Shown here one piece after another: positions 8,256 through 19,904 of a stretch of DNA of 64,000 bases. This stretch comes from Choricystis sp. odSpoLacu1. Taxonomy: Eukaryota; Chlorophyta; Trebouxiophyceae. The stretch spans positions 434,001-498,000 of the forward strand of contig OY253649.1 of the NCBI GenBank assembly GCA_958009055.1, in the 5' to 3' direction. A model generated the notes under the pieces. It had not been told where the DNA came from, made no database searches, and saw only the letters and a list, made by a program, of their open reading frames with translations. The position numbers and the translations under genes are program-made. The first letter of the stretch is position 1; each line of letters starts with the position of its first letter.

Positions 8256-10976
8256 TCACCCCAGCTCGCTCAAAAACTTGGCGTACTCGTCCGCCACGCT
8301 GCCCGGCACCGCGGCCGCGGCAGCGGGCGCGGCCGCGCCCCCGTTGGCGGCGCGCGGCTCCAGCCGGGGCCCACTGTCGGGCGCCGACGCGGGCGGAGGC
8401 GGCGGCGGCGCGTCGGGCGGGGGCGGGGGCGGCGCGTCCCAGCCGGGGGCCTGGTGAGGCGGCGGTGGCGGAGGCTGGGGCGCACCCCAGCCAGGCGCCT
8501 GGTACGACGGCGGCGGCGGGGGCGCGCCCCAGCCAGGTGGGGGGGGCGCCCCCCACGTTCTGGGCTGTTGCCACTGTTGCTGCTGGGGCGCGCCCCAACC
8601 TCCACCCCAGCCGCCGGCAGACGGTGGCGGAGGTGGAGGCGCCCCCCAGTCCTCTGGCGGGGGCGGAGGCGGCGCCCCCTCGTCCCCCAGGGGGGGGGGG
8701 GGGCTCATCCGGCGGCGGCGGCGGCGGGTCGTCGGCGTCGGGAGGGGGGGCGGAGGGGGGAGGCGGCACAGCGCTGTACGCCCCCGGCGGCGGCGGCACC
8801 GCGCCATAGGCACCCGGCACCCCACCTTCATACACGCCAGGCGGAGGAGGGGGGGCACCATACGCGCCCGGCGGCCCGTACTGAGGTGGGTAGGGCGCGC
8901 CAGGCGGCGGCGGCGGCGGGCCGCCCCACCCGCCGCCGCCCCACCCACCACCCCGCCACTGTGGGCCGCCCCACCCGGGGGGGGCGCCGCGCGGGCGGGG
9001 CGGGCCCCAGGCGGGTGGTCCTCCGCCGCCACCAGCCCGCGGCCTGCGCACGCCGACGGGGGGGCCTCCCGCCGCGAGCGGCGCGCCGTCCGCACAAAGC
9101 GCGCGCGCGGCGGCGTCCGCCCCCCCAAACACGACGGCAGCAAACCCCAGCCTCGCCCCGGTGACGGGGTCCACGACCAGCGTGGTCTTGGTGACGGGGC
9201 CGTGGGCAGCCATGGCGGCCGCCACGTCAGCCTCGCTCGCGTGCGGGGGGAGGCCAGTCACGTGCACTGTGCACGCGTCATCAGTGCCCGGGGGTGGTGG
9301 CCCACCACCACCGTGGCGGTGCGGACCGTTCCAAGCAGACGGAGGCAACGGAAAGCCGCCGGGAGGCACGCCAGGGGGCGGGGGCCCCCCCCCCGCGCGG
9401 CTGCACGCGGATCGGCCTGCCGTCGACAGGAGCGCCGTTGGCCCCCCGGCACGCGGCGGCCGCGCCCTCGGGCGTCTCCATGACGACAAACGCGAAGCCG
9501 CGGCGGCCGCCGCCGGCGTCGAGCGCGAAGTCGAGGGAGGCGACAGCGCCGTGGGGGGCGAGGGCGGACCGAAGATCGCCTTCCGACGCGGACAGAGACA
9601 CGTTGCCGATGAACAGCTTGCACTCGTTGGGGGCGGCGTCGGAGGGGCGGGGGCCGCCACCGCCGCCGCCACCGGGGCGGCGGCTGGAAGGGAAGGAGCG
9701 CGGTGGAGGCGGCAGGCCGCCGCCACCACCGCCGTCGTCGCCGCCGCCGAGCTCCGCCAAAAACTCTTTGTATTCCTCGTCGGGCGCTTTCCCGTCGCCG
9801 CCGCCCCCCATGCGGGCCACGTCGCGCGCGTACTGGGCTTCCACAATGGCTTGCACATTGTCGGCGAGTTTGTAGCCGGCGTCGGGGCCGGAGCGGGTGG
9901 GGCATTCATATTGACGATGCCCCGGGTCGCCACAGAGGTAGCACCCACCTGCGTCATCCGCCTTCAACGTGCCATTGATGATGGCCAACTCCCGCAGTTG
10001 CTTGTCCTTGGCTTCATGGAATGAATCATTGGTCGGGTCCAGCAACGGGCGCACCGCGGCAGCCGCCAGCTGGACGGCTTCGCGCGTGTCACCCTCGATC
10101 AGCACGTGCAGGTCGTCTTCCTCCTCGTCCGCGTGCCTCGGGTCCCTGGCCGCCCCCTCCTTGACACTGCCCCTCCCCCTCACCACGATGCGGCACCCTG
10201 TCTCCGCTTGCAGCTTCTTCTGGGTGGCGCCCCGGGGGCCGATGACCATGCCGATGAAGTTGAAGGACGGAAACTCGCGCTGCGGGATGTAAATTTTCAT
10301 CGTCTTTTTGGAGGGTTTAAACCCGGGGGGAGGTTTAAACCCCGGATCAGCAGCCATCAACGCCTCCATCACGTCTTGGCGGTCAGCTGTAAGCTTGTCA
10401 CGGGCCCGCACGTCGCGCGTGTTGACGCGCACGCCGCGGCGATCATAGACAGGGGGCGGCGACGGCGAGCGCTCGCCCTCCGGCGGGATGCCCAGGTCCC
10501 CCGTCAGCAGGCGCCGCGACAGGTCGGCCAGCCGCTCATACATGCGTTTGACGGCGGGGTTGTCGGAGCGGGCGGCGCCAGTGACGGCGGGCGGGAGTTC
10601 GACCTGGGGGGTGGGGGAGGGTGGAGGAGGGTCTGTGGGGGAGGGGACAGGCGCCACCCCCTCCACCGTGCGCACACGCATGCCACACACCCACACATTG
10701 CGCCAGCATACTCACCACAATGCCGCCCGGCAGCACCAGCTGCCCAGGCGCGGCAGCCGTCAGTGCCCCCGTCGCCGGTGGCGGGGGCGGCAGCGGCACC
10801 GCTAGCACTGCGTCAGCTGGCGGCGCCGTGTCCCACCGCGACTTGCGGGCGCGTCGGGTGGGGCGCTCAGCGGCGGAGGCGTCGGCGGGGGCGCTGTCGG
10901 CGGCGCGTTTGGCGGAGGCGTCGGGCGGCGGCGGTGGTGGGGGCAGGGGCAGGTCCGCCCCCCCGGGGTCTGACAT
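8256..10976 (-). CDS. SF1: Splicing factor 1 / branchpoint-binding protein (two frameshifts)
   Basis: Binds the intron branch-point sequence and U2AF in early spliceosomes. Exon 1 is 10716-10976 and exon 2 is 8256-10603; about 868 aa if both frames are mended. The U2AF-binding motif RRARKSRWDT is at residues 41-50. Next come the SF1 helix-hairpin (LLTGDLGIP, SPSPPPVYD), the KH-QUA2 domain (FIGMVIGPRGATQKKLQ, GRGSVKEG), a CCHC knuckle (CYLCGDPGHRQYEC), and an RRM (CKLFIGNVSL) as in plant SF1. A second RRM (CTVHVTGLPPHA) and a long PPPPP/GWG tail follow, ending DEYAKFLSELG. The frame breaks at a 10-base run (9385-9394) and a 14-base run (8690-8703), each one base too long. Confidence 0.88.
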
Positions 10977-10989
10977 TGTCTGTGGGTAG

Positions 10990-10992
<3 letters not shown>

Positions 10993-11073
<81 letters not shown>
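10993..11073. repeat. 81-bp (GT)n tract upstream of SF1
   Basis: An uninterrupted GT dinucleotide array begins 17 bp upstream of the SF1 start codon, in its leader or promoter; the SF1 transcript strand reads CA. It lies in the 293-bp space between SF1 and the end of WDR75. The rest of that space is T-rich and holds no gene that I can see. Confidence 0.95.
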
Positions 11074-11078
<5 letters not shown>

Positions 11079-11269
11079 CTCGCGGGCTGCAGGGCGCGGC
11101 AGTGCCGTTCAGGCGGGCACCAATTCGTTTTTTTTTTCTTCACGCGAGTGTGTGCGTCGACGCCCGCATTCTCTTTTTCCTCCCTTCTTGCTCATCAAAA
11201 ATCGCCAGGAAAAGGGGTGGCTTTGCATCAGGAAAAAACAAAAGAAAAACACTCAACAAAAACACACAC

Positions 11270-14180
11270 TCACTGCTCGACCCCACCCAGCAGCAACGCC
11301 TCGAGGAAACGCGGCGCGAGCGTCGACGGTGGCGGCAGCGCGTGCGACGGCGCGTCGAACAAGGCGCCCCACGCGGGGGCGCGCCCCGCACGCTTGGCAA
11401 TGATGGCGGGTGTGTCGTCGGCCGCCACGGTCACCCCCACGCCCACCGCGGCGGCAAGGGGGGTGGGGCCGGGTCGGGGTGCGTCGGCCGGGGAGGCGAG
11501 CGTGGGGCACGGTTCCTCCCCCACACCCGCCTCCACGGCAGCTGGGGACGGCGCCACGCAGTACTCGCGGTCGCCGGTGACGATGAGCAGGGGAGGTGAG
11601 GAACCCGCGACTGCGGCAGCTGCCGACGCGAGCGCGCCGCCCGCGCGCGCGGACGGCAGCCACACCAACGCGTCTGCGCCGCACCGGGGCAGGTCCCAGC
11701 CTGCCACGGCAGACCCAGTGGCAGCCTCCAGGATGACGACTCTGCCGCTGGGGGGCGAAGCATCGGACGCCGCGCCATCAGGCGGGGCAAGGGCGAGGGC
11801 CAGGAGGCGGGAGGGCGCGGGCGCGGCTGTGAGCCTCAACACGCGCGCTCGCGGGGCACACCACGCGTGCCGCCCGCGCACCAGGTCCCACCCCGCGACG
11901 CAGGGGGCGCCGCCGCCATACGCAATGACGAGGATGGGGGAGGCGGGCACCAGGGCGACCGCGACGGCGGGGCCGCCGCGCGCGGCGGGCGGGGGCGGCA
12001 CGACCGCGACGCGGTCGCCGTCTGCGCACCGCCACGCGCCCACGTCGGACCCAGCGGCGCCCACGACAAGGGAGCCATCGGTTGAGATGTCGACCACGGC
12101 AAAGGGGGCGCCACGCAGGCGGGCGGACCAGCCGCAGCGCCAGCGAGTGGATGAGGAAGCGGTCATTTCTGGCCGCCGCTCCCACAACTTCAAGTCGCCG
12201 TCTGCGCCCCCAGTGACGATGGCGCCGCCGTCGGGAGTGGCCGCCATGCCGGTGATGAGGCCGCTGTGTGTGGGGGGGGGGGAAATAAAAAAAAAGTGTC
12301 AGCACAAAGTGTGTGCGGTCCTCGCAACTGCGGGGGGGGCGGCGCGCGGTTGGGTGTCCCCCCTCGCGACAAATGACAGAGGTCTCTGGTGCTGCTCTCC
12401 TCGGCGAGTCCACGCGGCGGGCGGTTTGTACGTTGCCCCTGATCCCGCAAACGGTAGAGTTGCGGAAGCCGTCCCTTTGAGCGCCGAGTTTTTTTTTGTT
12501 TCCCCTGTTTTTCCTCCCCTCCTCTCGTCCACTCACCTGTGCGCGTCCACCACTTCCGCCGCCAGCACAAACGGAGCCCCACCCGCCGCCGCCACGTCGG
12601 GCGCGACCCACATCTTGAGGCTGGAGGCGCGGCCTCCCGGAGCTCCCGGCGACGCGCGTGCGTCGACGGTCACAGCAGCGGAACCGTCGGACGAAAACGC
12701 GAGCGCGGTGACACGCGGGCCGCCAGGAGGCGGTGTTGTGGCCACGCCACCCCCACCACCCGCTGGCAACGCGTTCACATCTGTGCGTGGCACGACGGCC
12801 AGGGACCCCGCGTGCCTGTCGGCCGCCAGGTCCCAGAATTGCAGGCCGCCGCCGCGCGTCGCCAGGGCGAGCGCGCCGCCGCGCAGTGCGGCCACGCCGC
12901 GCGCGCAGCGCGGGCGCGGCCTCAGGCCCGCCACACTCCACTCCACGGAGGCAGTCGCCAGGTTGACGACGCGCAGCGTGTTATCAGCGTGGGCGGTGAG
13001 GATGGTGCCCCCCCGGAACGCGCGGGGAGGCGCGGCCCGCGCGCACGTGAGCGCGCCGCCGAGGCGCGGTAAAAACGTGCGGCCGCCGCCCGCCAGCTGC
13101 CAGGCGGCCAGTACGCCTTCGTGGCCGCCCGACACCAGGAACTCGCCATCTGCCGTGAAATCGAGGGCCAGCACGGCGGCCGATTGCCAGTGCAGGGTGC
13201 GAGGGGGGGGGAGAGGGGAGGAGGGTGGCGCGGCCACTCCACTCACGTTGGCGCTGCCGCCGCTGGCGGCGGCGCCACCGCCGCGCGCCAGGGCGGCCGC
13301 CAGGCCACGCCACACTGTGATGCGGCCCGTGACGTCGCCTGCCGCGACGCGGTCGTCATCTGCGTCGACCGCGAGGGACTGGGGGGAGAGAGACGGGGAA
13401 AGGGTTGGCAAGAGAGAAGGCGGAAGAGAAGATCACCCCACACACATTTACCCAAACTCACCGTCACCGCCTTCGTGTGTGTTATGACAGCAGGCGCATG
13501 CAGGTCGCCATCCGCCCGCCACAACCAGAGCGTGCGTTTTTCGTAGGCGGCAACCACGCCACCCCCGCCCGACAGCGTGAGCCCACCAGGAGCAGCCAGC
13601 TTAAACCTCTCCCCCTCCACCGCGCCCGTGGCCAGCTTGACGCGGAAGATGCGGCCCGCCCCCCGCTCCCAAGCGGTGGATAGCCAGGCGGAGCCGGAGC
13701 GCGGGGGGACGGCGAGGCCGGTGACCGGGGCGCCGACTGCCATGGTCGCCACGCAGCGGCACGACGCCAGGTCCCACGTTTTGAGGGTACCATCCAGGGA
13801 GGCGGTGTAGACCTGGAGGGAGAGGAGGAGGGGGCGTGTGGAGCGTTGGACGGGGGGCAACGCTTTTTTTTGGCCAGCCGGCGGCATGCGCCGGCGGCCG
13901 TGCCGCTGCGGTCGCCCCTGCCTCCCGCCCCCCCCCCCCGCGCACAGCCCCCCCCCGCCTCCCTAGTCACGCCACACACACTCACCTTGCCGTCGTCCAC
14001 CGGGTGCCGCGCCACGCCCGTCACGTCGGCCGCGTGGCCGCGCAGCAGACCGACGGGCGCGTCATTCCCGCTGTCGGCTGCATACACGCGCACCGAGGCG
14101 CCCGCGGGGGCGAGAACGTGGCGTCCATCTGCGGACCAGACGGCGCCGTGGAGGGAGATGGGACCACCACCTCGAATCAT
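11270..14180 (-). CDS. WDR75: WDR75 / UTP17 (NAN1), pre-rRNA processing
   Basis: Subunit of the t-UTP part of the nucleolar small-subunit processome, needed for pre-18S rRNA transcription and processing. Exons 13986-14180, 13462-13812, 12537-13378 and 11270-12263; all junctions keep phase, giving about 793 aa (human about 830). Diagnostic stretches: GHAADVTGV then VYTASLDGTLKTWDL; LHWQSAAVLALDFTADGEF with LVSGGHEGVLAAW and FLPRLG; TAHADNTLRVVNL; LQFWDLAADRHAGSL; and a second propeller with VTGGADGDLKLW. The C-terminus (LAPRFLEALLLGG) matches the family's terminal helix in style. No frame problems. Confidence 0.87.
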
Positions 14181-14241
14181 GATTTTTTAGTCGAAATTTG
14201 TGAAACAACACGGAAAAACAAAACCTTCACCTCCACTCCCA

Positions 14242-17200
14242 CTACAGCTGCCACCATTTTTTCTCCGCTCGCTCCCGCAACGCTTTCGCGGCAGCCTCAA
14301 AGCCCGCAGCATCCTCAGACAGCGCGTCCGTGGAGGCGGCCAGCCCTTCCAGACGTTCGCCGCGTTGCGCGAGCGCGGCGCGTGCGCCTGCGAGCATGTC
14401 TGTCAGTGAGGCAGCAGCAGCAGCCAGCCGCCCCGCCGCGCGCGCCCGGGCGGGCAGGGGCCGGCCATACGCTGCCCTGATCTCTTCCGCGGTGCGGGCG
14501 GAGGGCTGGCGGTCGCTGACGGCGCCGGCGAAAAGCACAGCACGCGCAGCCGCGTCACCACCCTTCTCCTCACCACCTCCCGGCTCCTCCGCGTCCGACG
14601 TCCGCCTCAAAAAGATGGAGGTGAATGAAGCATTAGCCGGCCCGCCTGCCGTGGGGGCGGCGGCAACCGCCACGCGGTGCGCGGCGGCCGCGGCTTCGCG
14701 CGCAGTGGCCAGCAGGGCCTTGCCCAGCGACGCCAGAGGCTTGGGGGGGGCTTCCGTTGCAGATGTCACGTCGGCACACGGAGCGGGCGGGGGCAGGGGC
14801 GGCGCAGTAGTCGTCTTCGCGACGCGCGCTGTGGGCGGCGGTGGCGGTGGCGCGACAGTCGACGCCAGCACCCCCACCCTCGTCACTTCGCCGCCCCCGC
14901 CCAACAGGATGAGGGAGCCGTCAATGCCGCCCGCGCCCAGGGTGCCGTGGAGCGGGGGGCGCCAGTGGTGGCCGAGGAGGGTGGGGAGAGGGGTGGCGTC
15001 GCCCGCCTCTGCGAGCGAGGGCAGAGCAAAAACAGTCACGTCTCCGCCCGCACTCACCGCGACCACGCCCGCCCGCCCGCCCGGCGTCTCCACCGGCCAC
15101 GCCAGCAGGGGGGGGGGCGCGTCCAGGGGCAGGCGGGTGGATGGCGAGGCGGGCGGCGCGTCGGGGCCGGCGACCAACGCCGCCGCGTCGAACAGGGCGA
15201 TGCCGCCGCCCCCCACGATGGCGACGGTGGTGGCGGCGTCCACGCCGGCTGGTGCCACAGTGACTGGATCGAGCTGGGGGGGCGGCGGAGGTGGTGGTGG
15301 CGACGCGCGGGCAGACGCAGCGCGGCGAGGGGACCGCCCGCGCGCGCGCCGCCGCCCGCTGTGTGCCGCGGCGGCGGCTGCCAGAGCCGCGCTCAACATT
15401 TCGCCATCGTCATCGGTGGCAGATGCGCCGCCCTCGCCTTCGTCGCCGGCGGTGGCGCGGGGGGAGGGGGACGCGGCGCGCGACTCGGGCAAGGCGGCAG
15501 CGTCGGCCGGCGGTGCCGCCGCCACAGAGTCTGCGTCTTCTGCTCGCCCCGCCAACCCGCCAGCCCCCGCCTCCAGCGGCCCCGGCAGCGGGGACAGAGA
15601 CAGCGCGGCCTCGCTCACCCGCCCACTCAGCCGCCCGTCGGGGGCACGCCGAGGGAGGCCGACCTCCCACTCGCCCGAGTCGCGGCGGTGAAGAGGGTCG
15701 GCGGGCGAAGCGGGAGAAACAAACACGGCCGACGGAGGCGGGTCGCTCGCGCGCGCGGTGGGCGGTGGCGACGGTGCCACCAGGTGGGCCGAGTCCAGGG
15801 GCGGGCGAGACGTTTGGTGCGGGGCAGAGGTCAGAATTGTGATGGACGGCCGCCCCGGCGGCAGCCGCGCGCCGCTCAAAGTGCGCGACGGCGCGGGGGA
15901 CGCGGCGGGCGTGTTGACCGGCGTCGTGCCCGCCGCCCCGGGGGGGGGCGCCCCCGCCGCGTCCGGCACCCCCGCCCACGGCAGCAGCAGTGGGGCTTCA
16001 GGCAGGCGGGCCAGGGTGGTGGGGGTGAGGGGGATCAGGGCGAGCGCTGGTGATGGCGCCGCAGCGCCGCGGCCCGCGCGCGCGCCGGTGCCTGCATCCA
16101 CCACTGTCACGCCACCGTCGCACGCGGCCAGCAGGACGAGGCGGGGCAGGTGGGATTGAGCACCCGAACTGGTGCTGGCTGCCGCTCGCGGCCGGGCGTC
16201 CAGGGCGGCAAAGGAGAGTGAGGTGACGGCGCTGGCGCCGACGCGCGCGCGCCACGCGACGCGTGGCGTCGCGACGTCGATGCAGGTCACGCCTCCGCTA
16301 GCGTCGCCAACCGCCACCAGTCCAGCGCAAGGGGCCAACGCCACTGCAGTGATGGACTCAGCGTCGGCAGAAGGCGGTGCCACCGTCAGCACGTGCTGCC
16401 AGCCGGGCGGGTGCCGCGTCGCGGCCGCGGACGCCGGCAGTGGGGGCGCGCCGTCACTCCCCACCTCCACCACCGCCACGCCACGCTCCACGGCGCAAAA
16501 CTGGTGCACCGTCACGCTGCCCCGGTCGTGTCCCGTCACCGCCAGGCCGGCTGCGGGGGACGCGGCGAGGGCCGTGACCGCGCGCGCGCGCGCCCGCCCG
16601 CGCCGCCCGCCCACGGCGACACGTCTATAAGGGCAGGCGCGCCCGCCGCCCCCGCATCCCACACGCGCAGGCGGCCATCATCATGACCCGTGATGAGGAG
16701 GCGGGTACAGGCGTCTTCAGTCGGCGGCGGCGGCGGCGGCGGCGGCCCAACTAAATCGCGCCACAGCGGCGGCGGCGCGCGCACCGTCGCGCGCGCGGCC
16801 GCCGCCACCGCCGCCGCGGCAGGTGTGCACGCGTGCAGCAGCGCGGTGTCGTGCCCCTCTCGCCGCACGCTGTCGGGGGGGGCGGCCGCCAGGGCGGCGG
16901 CGGTGGCCAGCGGCAGCGCGGCCAGAGGAGGCGCGAGCGGGGAGGGGGCGCCGTCGCGCAGAGAGTAGACAGTGAGCGACCCGCCATCCCCCAAGGCCAC
17001 GGCGCGGCACGTGGGCACAGTTGCCTGCCCTCTAACCGGAGGCAACAAAGCCACAGACCTCAGCGCGCCAAACCAGGGCAGGGGCCTCCCCGAGTGGGGG
17101 GGTGTCGGCGTACCCGCGTCGCCATCCGCAGCCGCGGTGCGTGCTTCTGCGGCCGGATCAAATGCGGTAAGTTCCGCAGGTTCATCGCCGCCACGCCCGC

Positions 17201-18275
17201 CCCACACCAGGGCGGCGTCGGGGGCGGCGAGCCAGATGCCGCGGATGGGGGTGGGGGGGCCGCCCCCGCGTGACGCGAGGGAGAGGGAGGCGATCGGGGC
17301 CAGGTTGGAGGGCACCCCCGCCCGCCGAGGCGGGTGGGACGGCACCCGCCACAAGCACACGACACCATCGTCATGTCCCGTGGCCAGCAGGGAGCCGTCG
17401 GGGGCCGCCCACGCTGCGGCAGTCGTGCTGCAGTCGCCTCCGCGCGCCGCGCGCGCGGTCGCAGCCTCCCGCCGCACATCCCACACCGTCACGCCACTGT
17501 GTTCGTGCGTGATGGCGATAGTGGAGGATGACACAGATGACGGCGGCAGCAGGGATGTGACGGCGCCCGCGCCGGTGGCTGGCGCGGGAATTTCATAGCG
17601 CGCCAGGCACACGCCGCGTGCAGGGGTGGAAGGGTTGCTGACGGGAATACCATCGTCGCAGGACGATGCGTCCTGGGTCAACACCAGCACCGATACCGCA
17701 CCCGACGCCCGGCCCAGCAGGGCAAAGGGTTCGCCCGGGAGGGGGGCGACGGCTGTTGCACCGTCGGTCAAAGGCAGCGCGTCCACCAGCCCTCCTGCCG
17801 CGTTGTCGCCACTGCATCCGGGCGCCGCCCACAGCTGGACGTCGCCACCCGCCGTCAGGCGCAGCAGCTGGCCGCGGCCGGGGAGCGGCGCGAGTGCGGC
17901 TGTCGCGGCGCGTGGTGAGGGCGCAGCGGGGGGGGCGGTAGGAGGCGGCAGCCCGGTCTCCGGGCCAGACGCACTGGCCACGGCGACGCGGCCGTCGGAG
18001 GTGGCGAGCTGGTGGTTTGGGAGGGGGTGGTGGCGGTGGTGAGTGTCGAGGAGACGGGGAGCGATGAAAAACAAAAGAGCTGTGTCCCGACCGCCACACC
18101 CAACAGAAGCATGAAGCCATCCAAAACTCACCGCCAACACTCTCCCCTCCTCGTCAAACGCCACCGCGTCCGCGTTGGGGGGCAGCCCTGCCCACCAGCT
18201 GCACGCCGGGGCCACGTCGGTCGCGTCCAGGGGAGGGGGGGCGCCCGCCCGTTGGGCGCGCCTGATGCGGTACAT
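14242..18275 (-). CDS. Tomosyn / Lgl-family WD40 protein with R-SNARE tail (one frameshift)
   Basis: Regulates SNARE-mediated exocytosis by occupying Q-SNAREs. Exon 1 is 18132-18275 and exon 2 is 14242-18008; about 1,300 aa. The N-terminal half has WD repeats (ATGHDDGVVCLWRV, LLITGHDDGRLRVWDA, AVTGHDRGSVTVHQF) typical of double-propeller Lgl/tomosyn proteins. The last 90 residues form a VAMP-like coiled coil (RTAEEIRAAYGRP, then LAQRGERLEGLAASTDAL) ending KKWWQL. Plants have two such proteins. The frame breaks in a (CG)7 tract (16579-16592); deleting one CG unit joins the two halves inside a WD repeat. The 61-bp gap to WDR75 implies very short flanks. Confidence 0.8.
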
Positions 18276-18604
18276 GTGGGCAGGAGCGTCTGTTGGGTGG
18301 AGGGCAGGCAGGCAGTGGGCCGGGAGCACGGTGCGCGATGTCAAGATGGGGGGGTCCCTTCTCTTGACCGCAGCGCCCGCGGGGGGCACCGCCCAAGGAT
18401 ACGTGGCCGGCGCGCCACCCGAGAGGGTACCGTGCTGGGGTGTTGTGCACACGGCCCGCGGAGGCGGAGGGTGTCGGGGAGGGCGCGGGGAAGAGAGCCC
18501 CGTACTCCTCTCTGTGCGTATTTCACGCAGGTGTGCGAGAAGACACTCTCTCTTGTCTTCTTCGTTCTCCCGCTCTCTCCCGCTCCACCCTCTCCACTCC
18601 AACT
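18276..18604. other. Intergenic region, divergent tomosyn and CBBY promoters
   Basis: 329 bp between the divergent starts. The right half is CT-rich (CTCTCTC runs from 18545) just before the CBBY start, as in many leaders here. I see no gene and no clear TATA box. Confidence 0.4.
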
Positions 18605-19812
18605 ATGCGCACAACCACGCGCTGCACCGCGCCGTCTGTGGCCCGCCCTCGGGCCTCTGCCCGGCCGCCAACCGCCGCCCTCTCCCGCGCCGCACCCCTG
18701 ACGCAGCGCCGCGCGCCGCTGCCGACCGGTGTGATCACGGGCCACCTTCCCCGCGCGGTCGCCACCCACGCGGTTGCTGAGATGAAAGCTCTGATTTTCG
18801 ATTGCGACGGTGAGTGTGGGGAGAGTGGAGCAAAAGAGAGCGCGCGTTTTCAGCGCCGCATTTAACCGACCCTCCAACGTTTTTGTTTCACCCACGCATC
18901 AACCCCCACTTTCCCCACCCTGCAGGCGTCATTCTCGACTCCGAGGAGCTGCACCGCGTCGCCTACAACGATTCATTCGAACGCTTTGACGTGCGCATCA
19001 ACGGCGAGCGCGTCGTGTGGACAGAGGTGAGTGGAGGAGGTAGTGTGACCCGAAAAAAAAAAAAAAAAAAAAGGCGCCTAGCCACACCCCTGATCAAGCT
19101 CTTTTCACTCACCACCACCCTCTCCCTCTCTCTCGCACACTCTCAGGCCTACTACGATGACCTCCAAAACAAAGTGGGCGGCGGCAAGCCCAAGATGCGC
19201 TACTTCTTTGGCGGCCACGGGTGGCCCACCACCACCGCGGCGGGCGGCGCCCACACCAACACGCCTCCCGCTTCCGACGCGGAACGTGAAGCCGTGGTGG
19301 ATGACCTGCAAGCCTGGAAGTCGGAGCGGTACCGCGCCATTGTCAAGAAAGTGGACACGAGGCCGGGTGTTCTCCGCTTGATGGACGAAGCTCGCGCCGC
19401 CGGCCTCGCCCTGGGCGTCTGCTCCGCCGGGACCAAGGACTCTGTCGTGTCGGTCCTGCACGCCATGCTCGGGGAGGGCCGGTTTAAAGGACTGGACGTG
19501 TTTTTGACGGGTGATGACGTTCCCGTCAAAAAACCAGACCCCCTGATTTACAAGGAAGCCGCCGCCTGCCTCGGCCTCGACCCCGCCTCCTGCGTCGTCG
19601 TGGAAGACTCGGCCATCGGGGCTGCCTCTGCCACCGGCGCTGGCATGCGGTGCGTCATCACGTACACCCGGTCGACCGCCAACCAAACGTTCCCGGGGGC
19701 GGAACGTGTTGTGGCAGCCCTGACCCATGAAGACGGACGGCCCGCTGTGACGGTGGCTGAGCTGGCCAGGGGTGGCGTGGTGCAGGATGACCGGATGGAG
19801 TTCAGCCAGTAG
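18605..19812 (+). CDS. CBBY: CBBY: xylulose-1,5-bisphosphate phosphatase, chloroplast
   Basis: HAD phosphatase that degrades xylulose-1,5-bisphosphate, a misfire product that inhibits Rubisco. Exons 18605-18809, 18926-19026 and 19147-19812 give 323 aa. A Ser/Thr/Arg/Ala-rich transit peptide (about 58 residues) precedes MKALIFDCDGVILDSE, with catalytic Asp66 and Asp68. Family signatures: LHRVAYND, VGGGKPKMRYFF, GWP, RPGVLRLMDEA, GVCSAGTKDSVV, FLTGDDVPVKKPDP and VVEDSAIG. Their order and spacing match plant CBBY. Intron 1 has strikingly complementary ends (18816-18830 with 18904-18918); intron 2 has a run of about 18 A. Confidence 0.93.
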
Positions 19813-19904
19813 AGAGGGGAGAGAGACGGAGGGAGAGACGAGTTAAAACACGTTTTTTTTTTTAACTCTAGCGACCATTTTGTTTCAAAAAAACACCACC
19901 GTTC

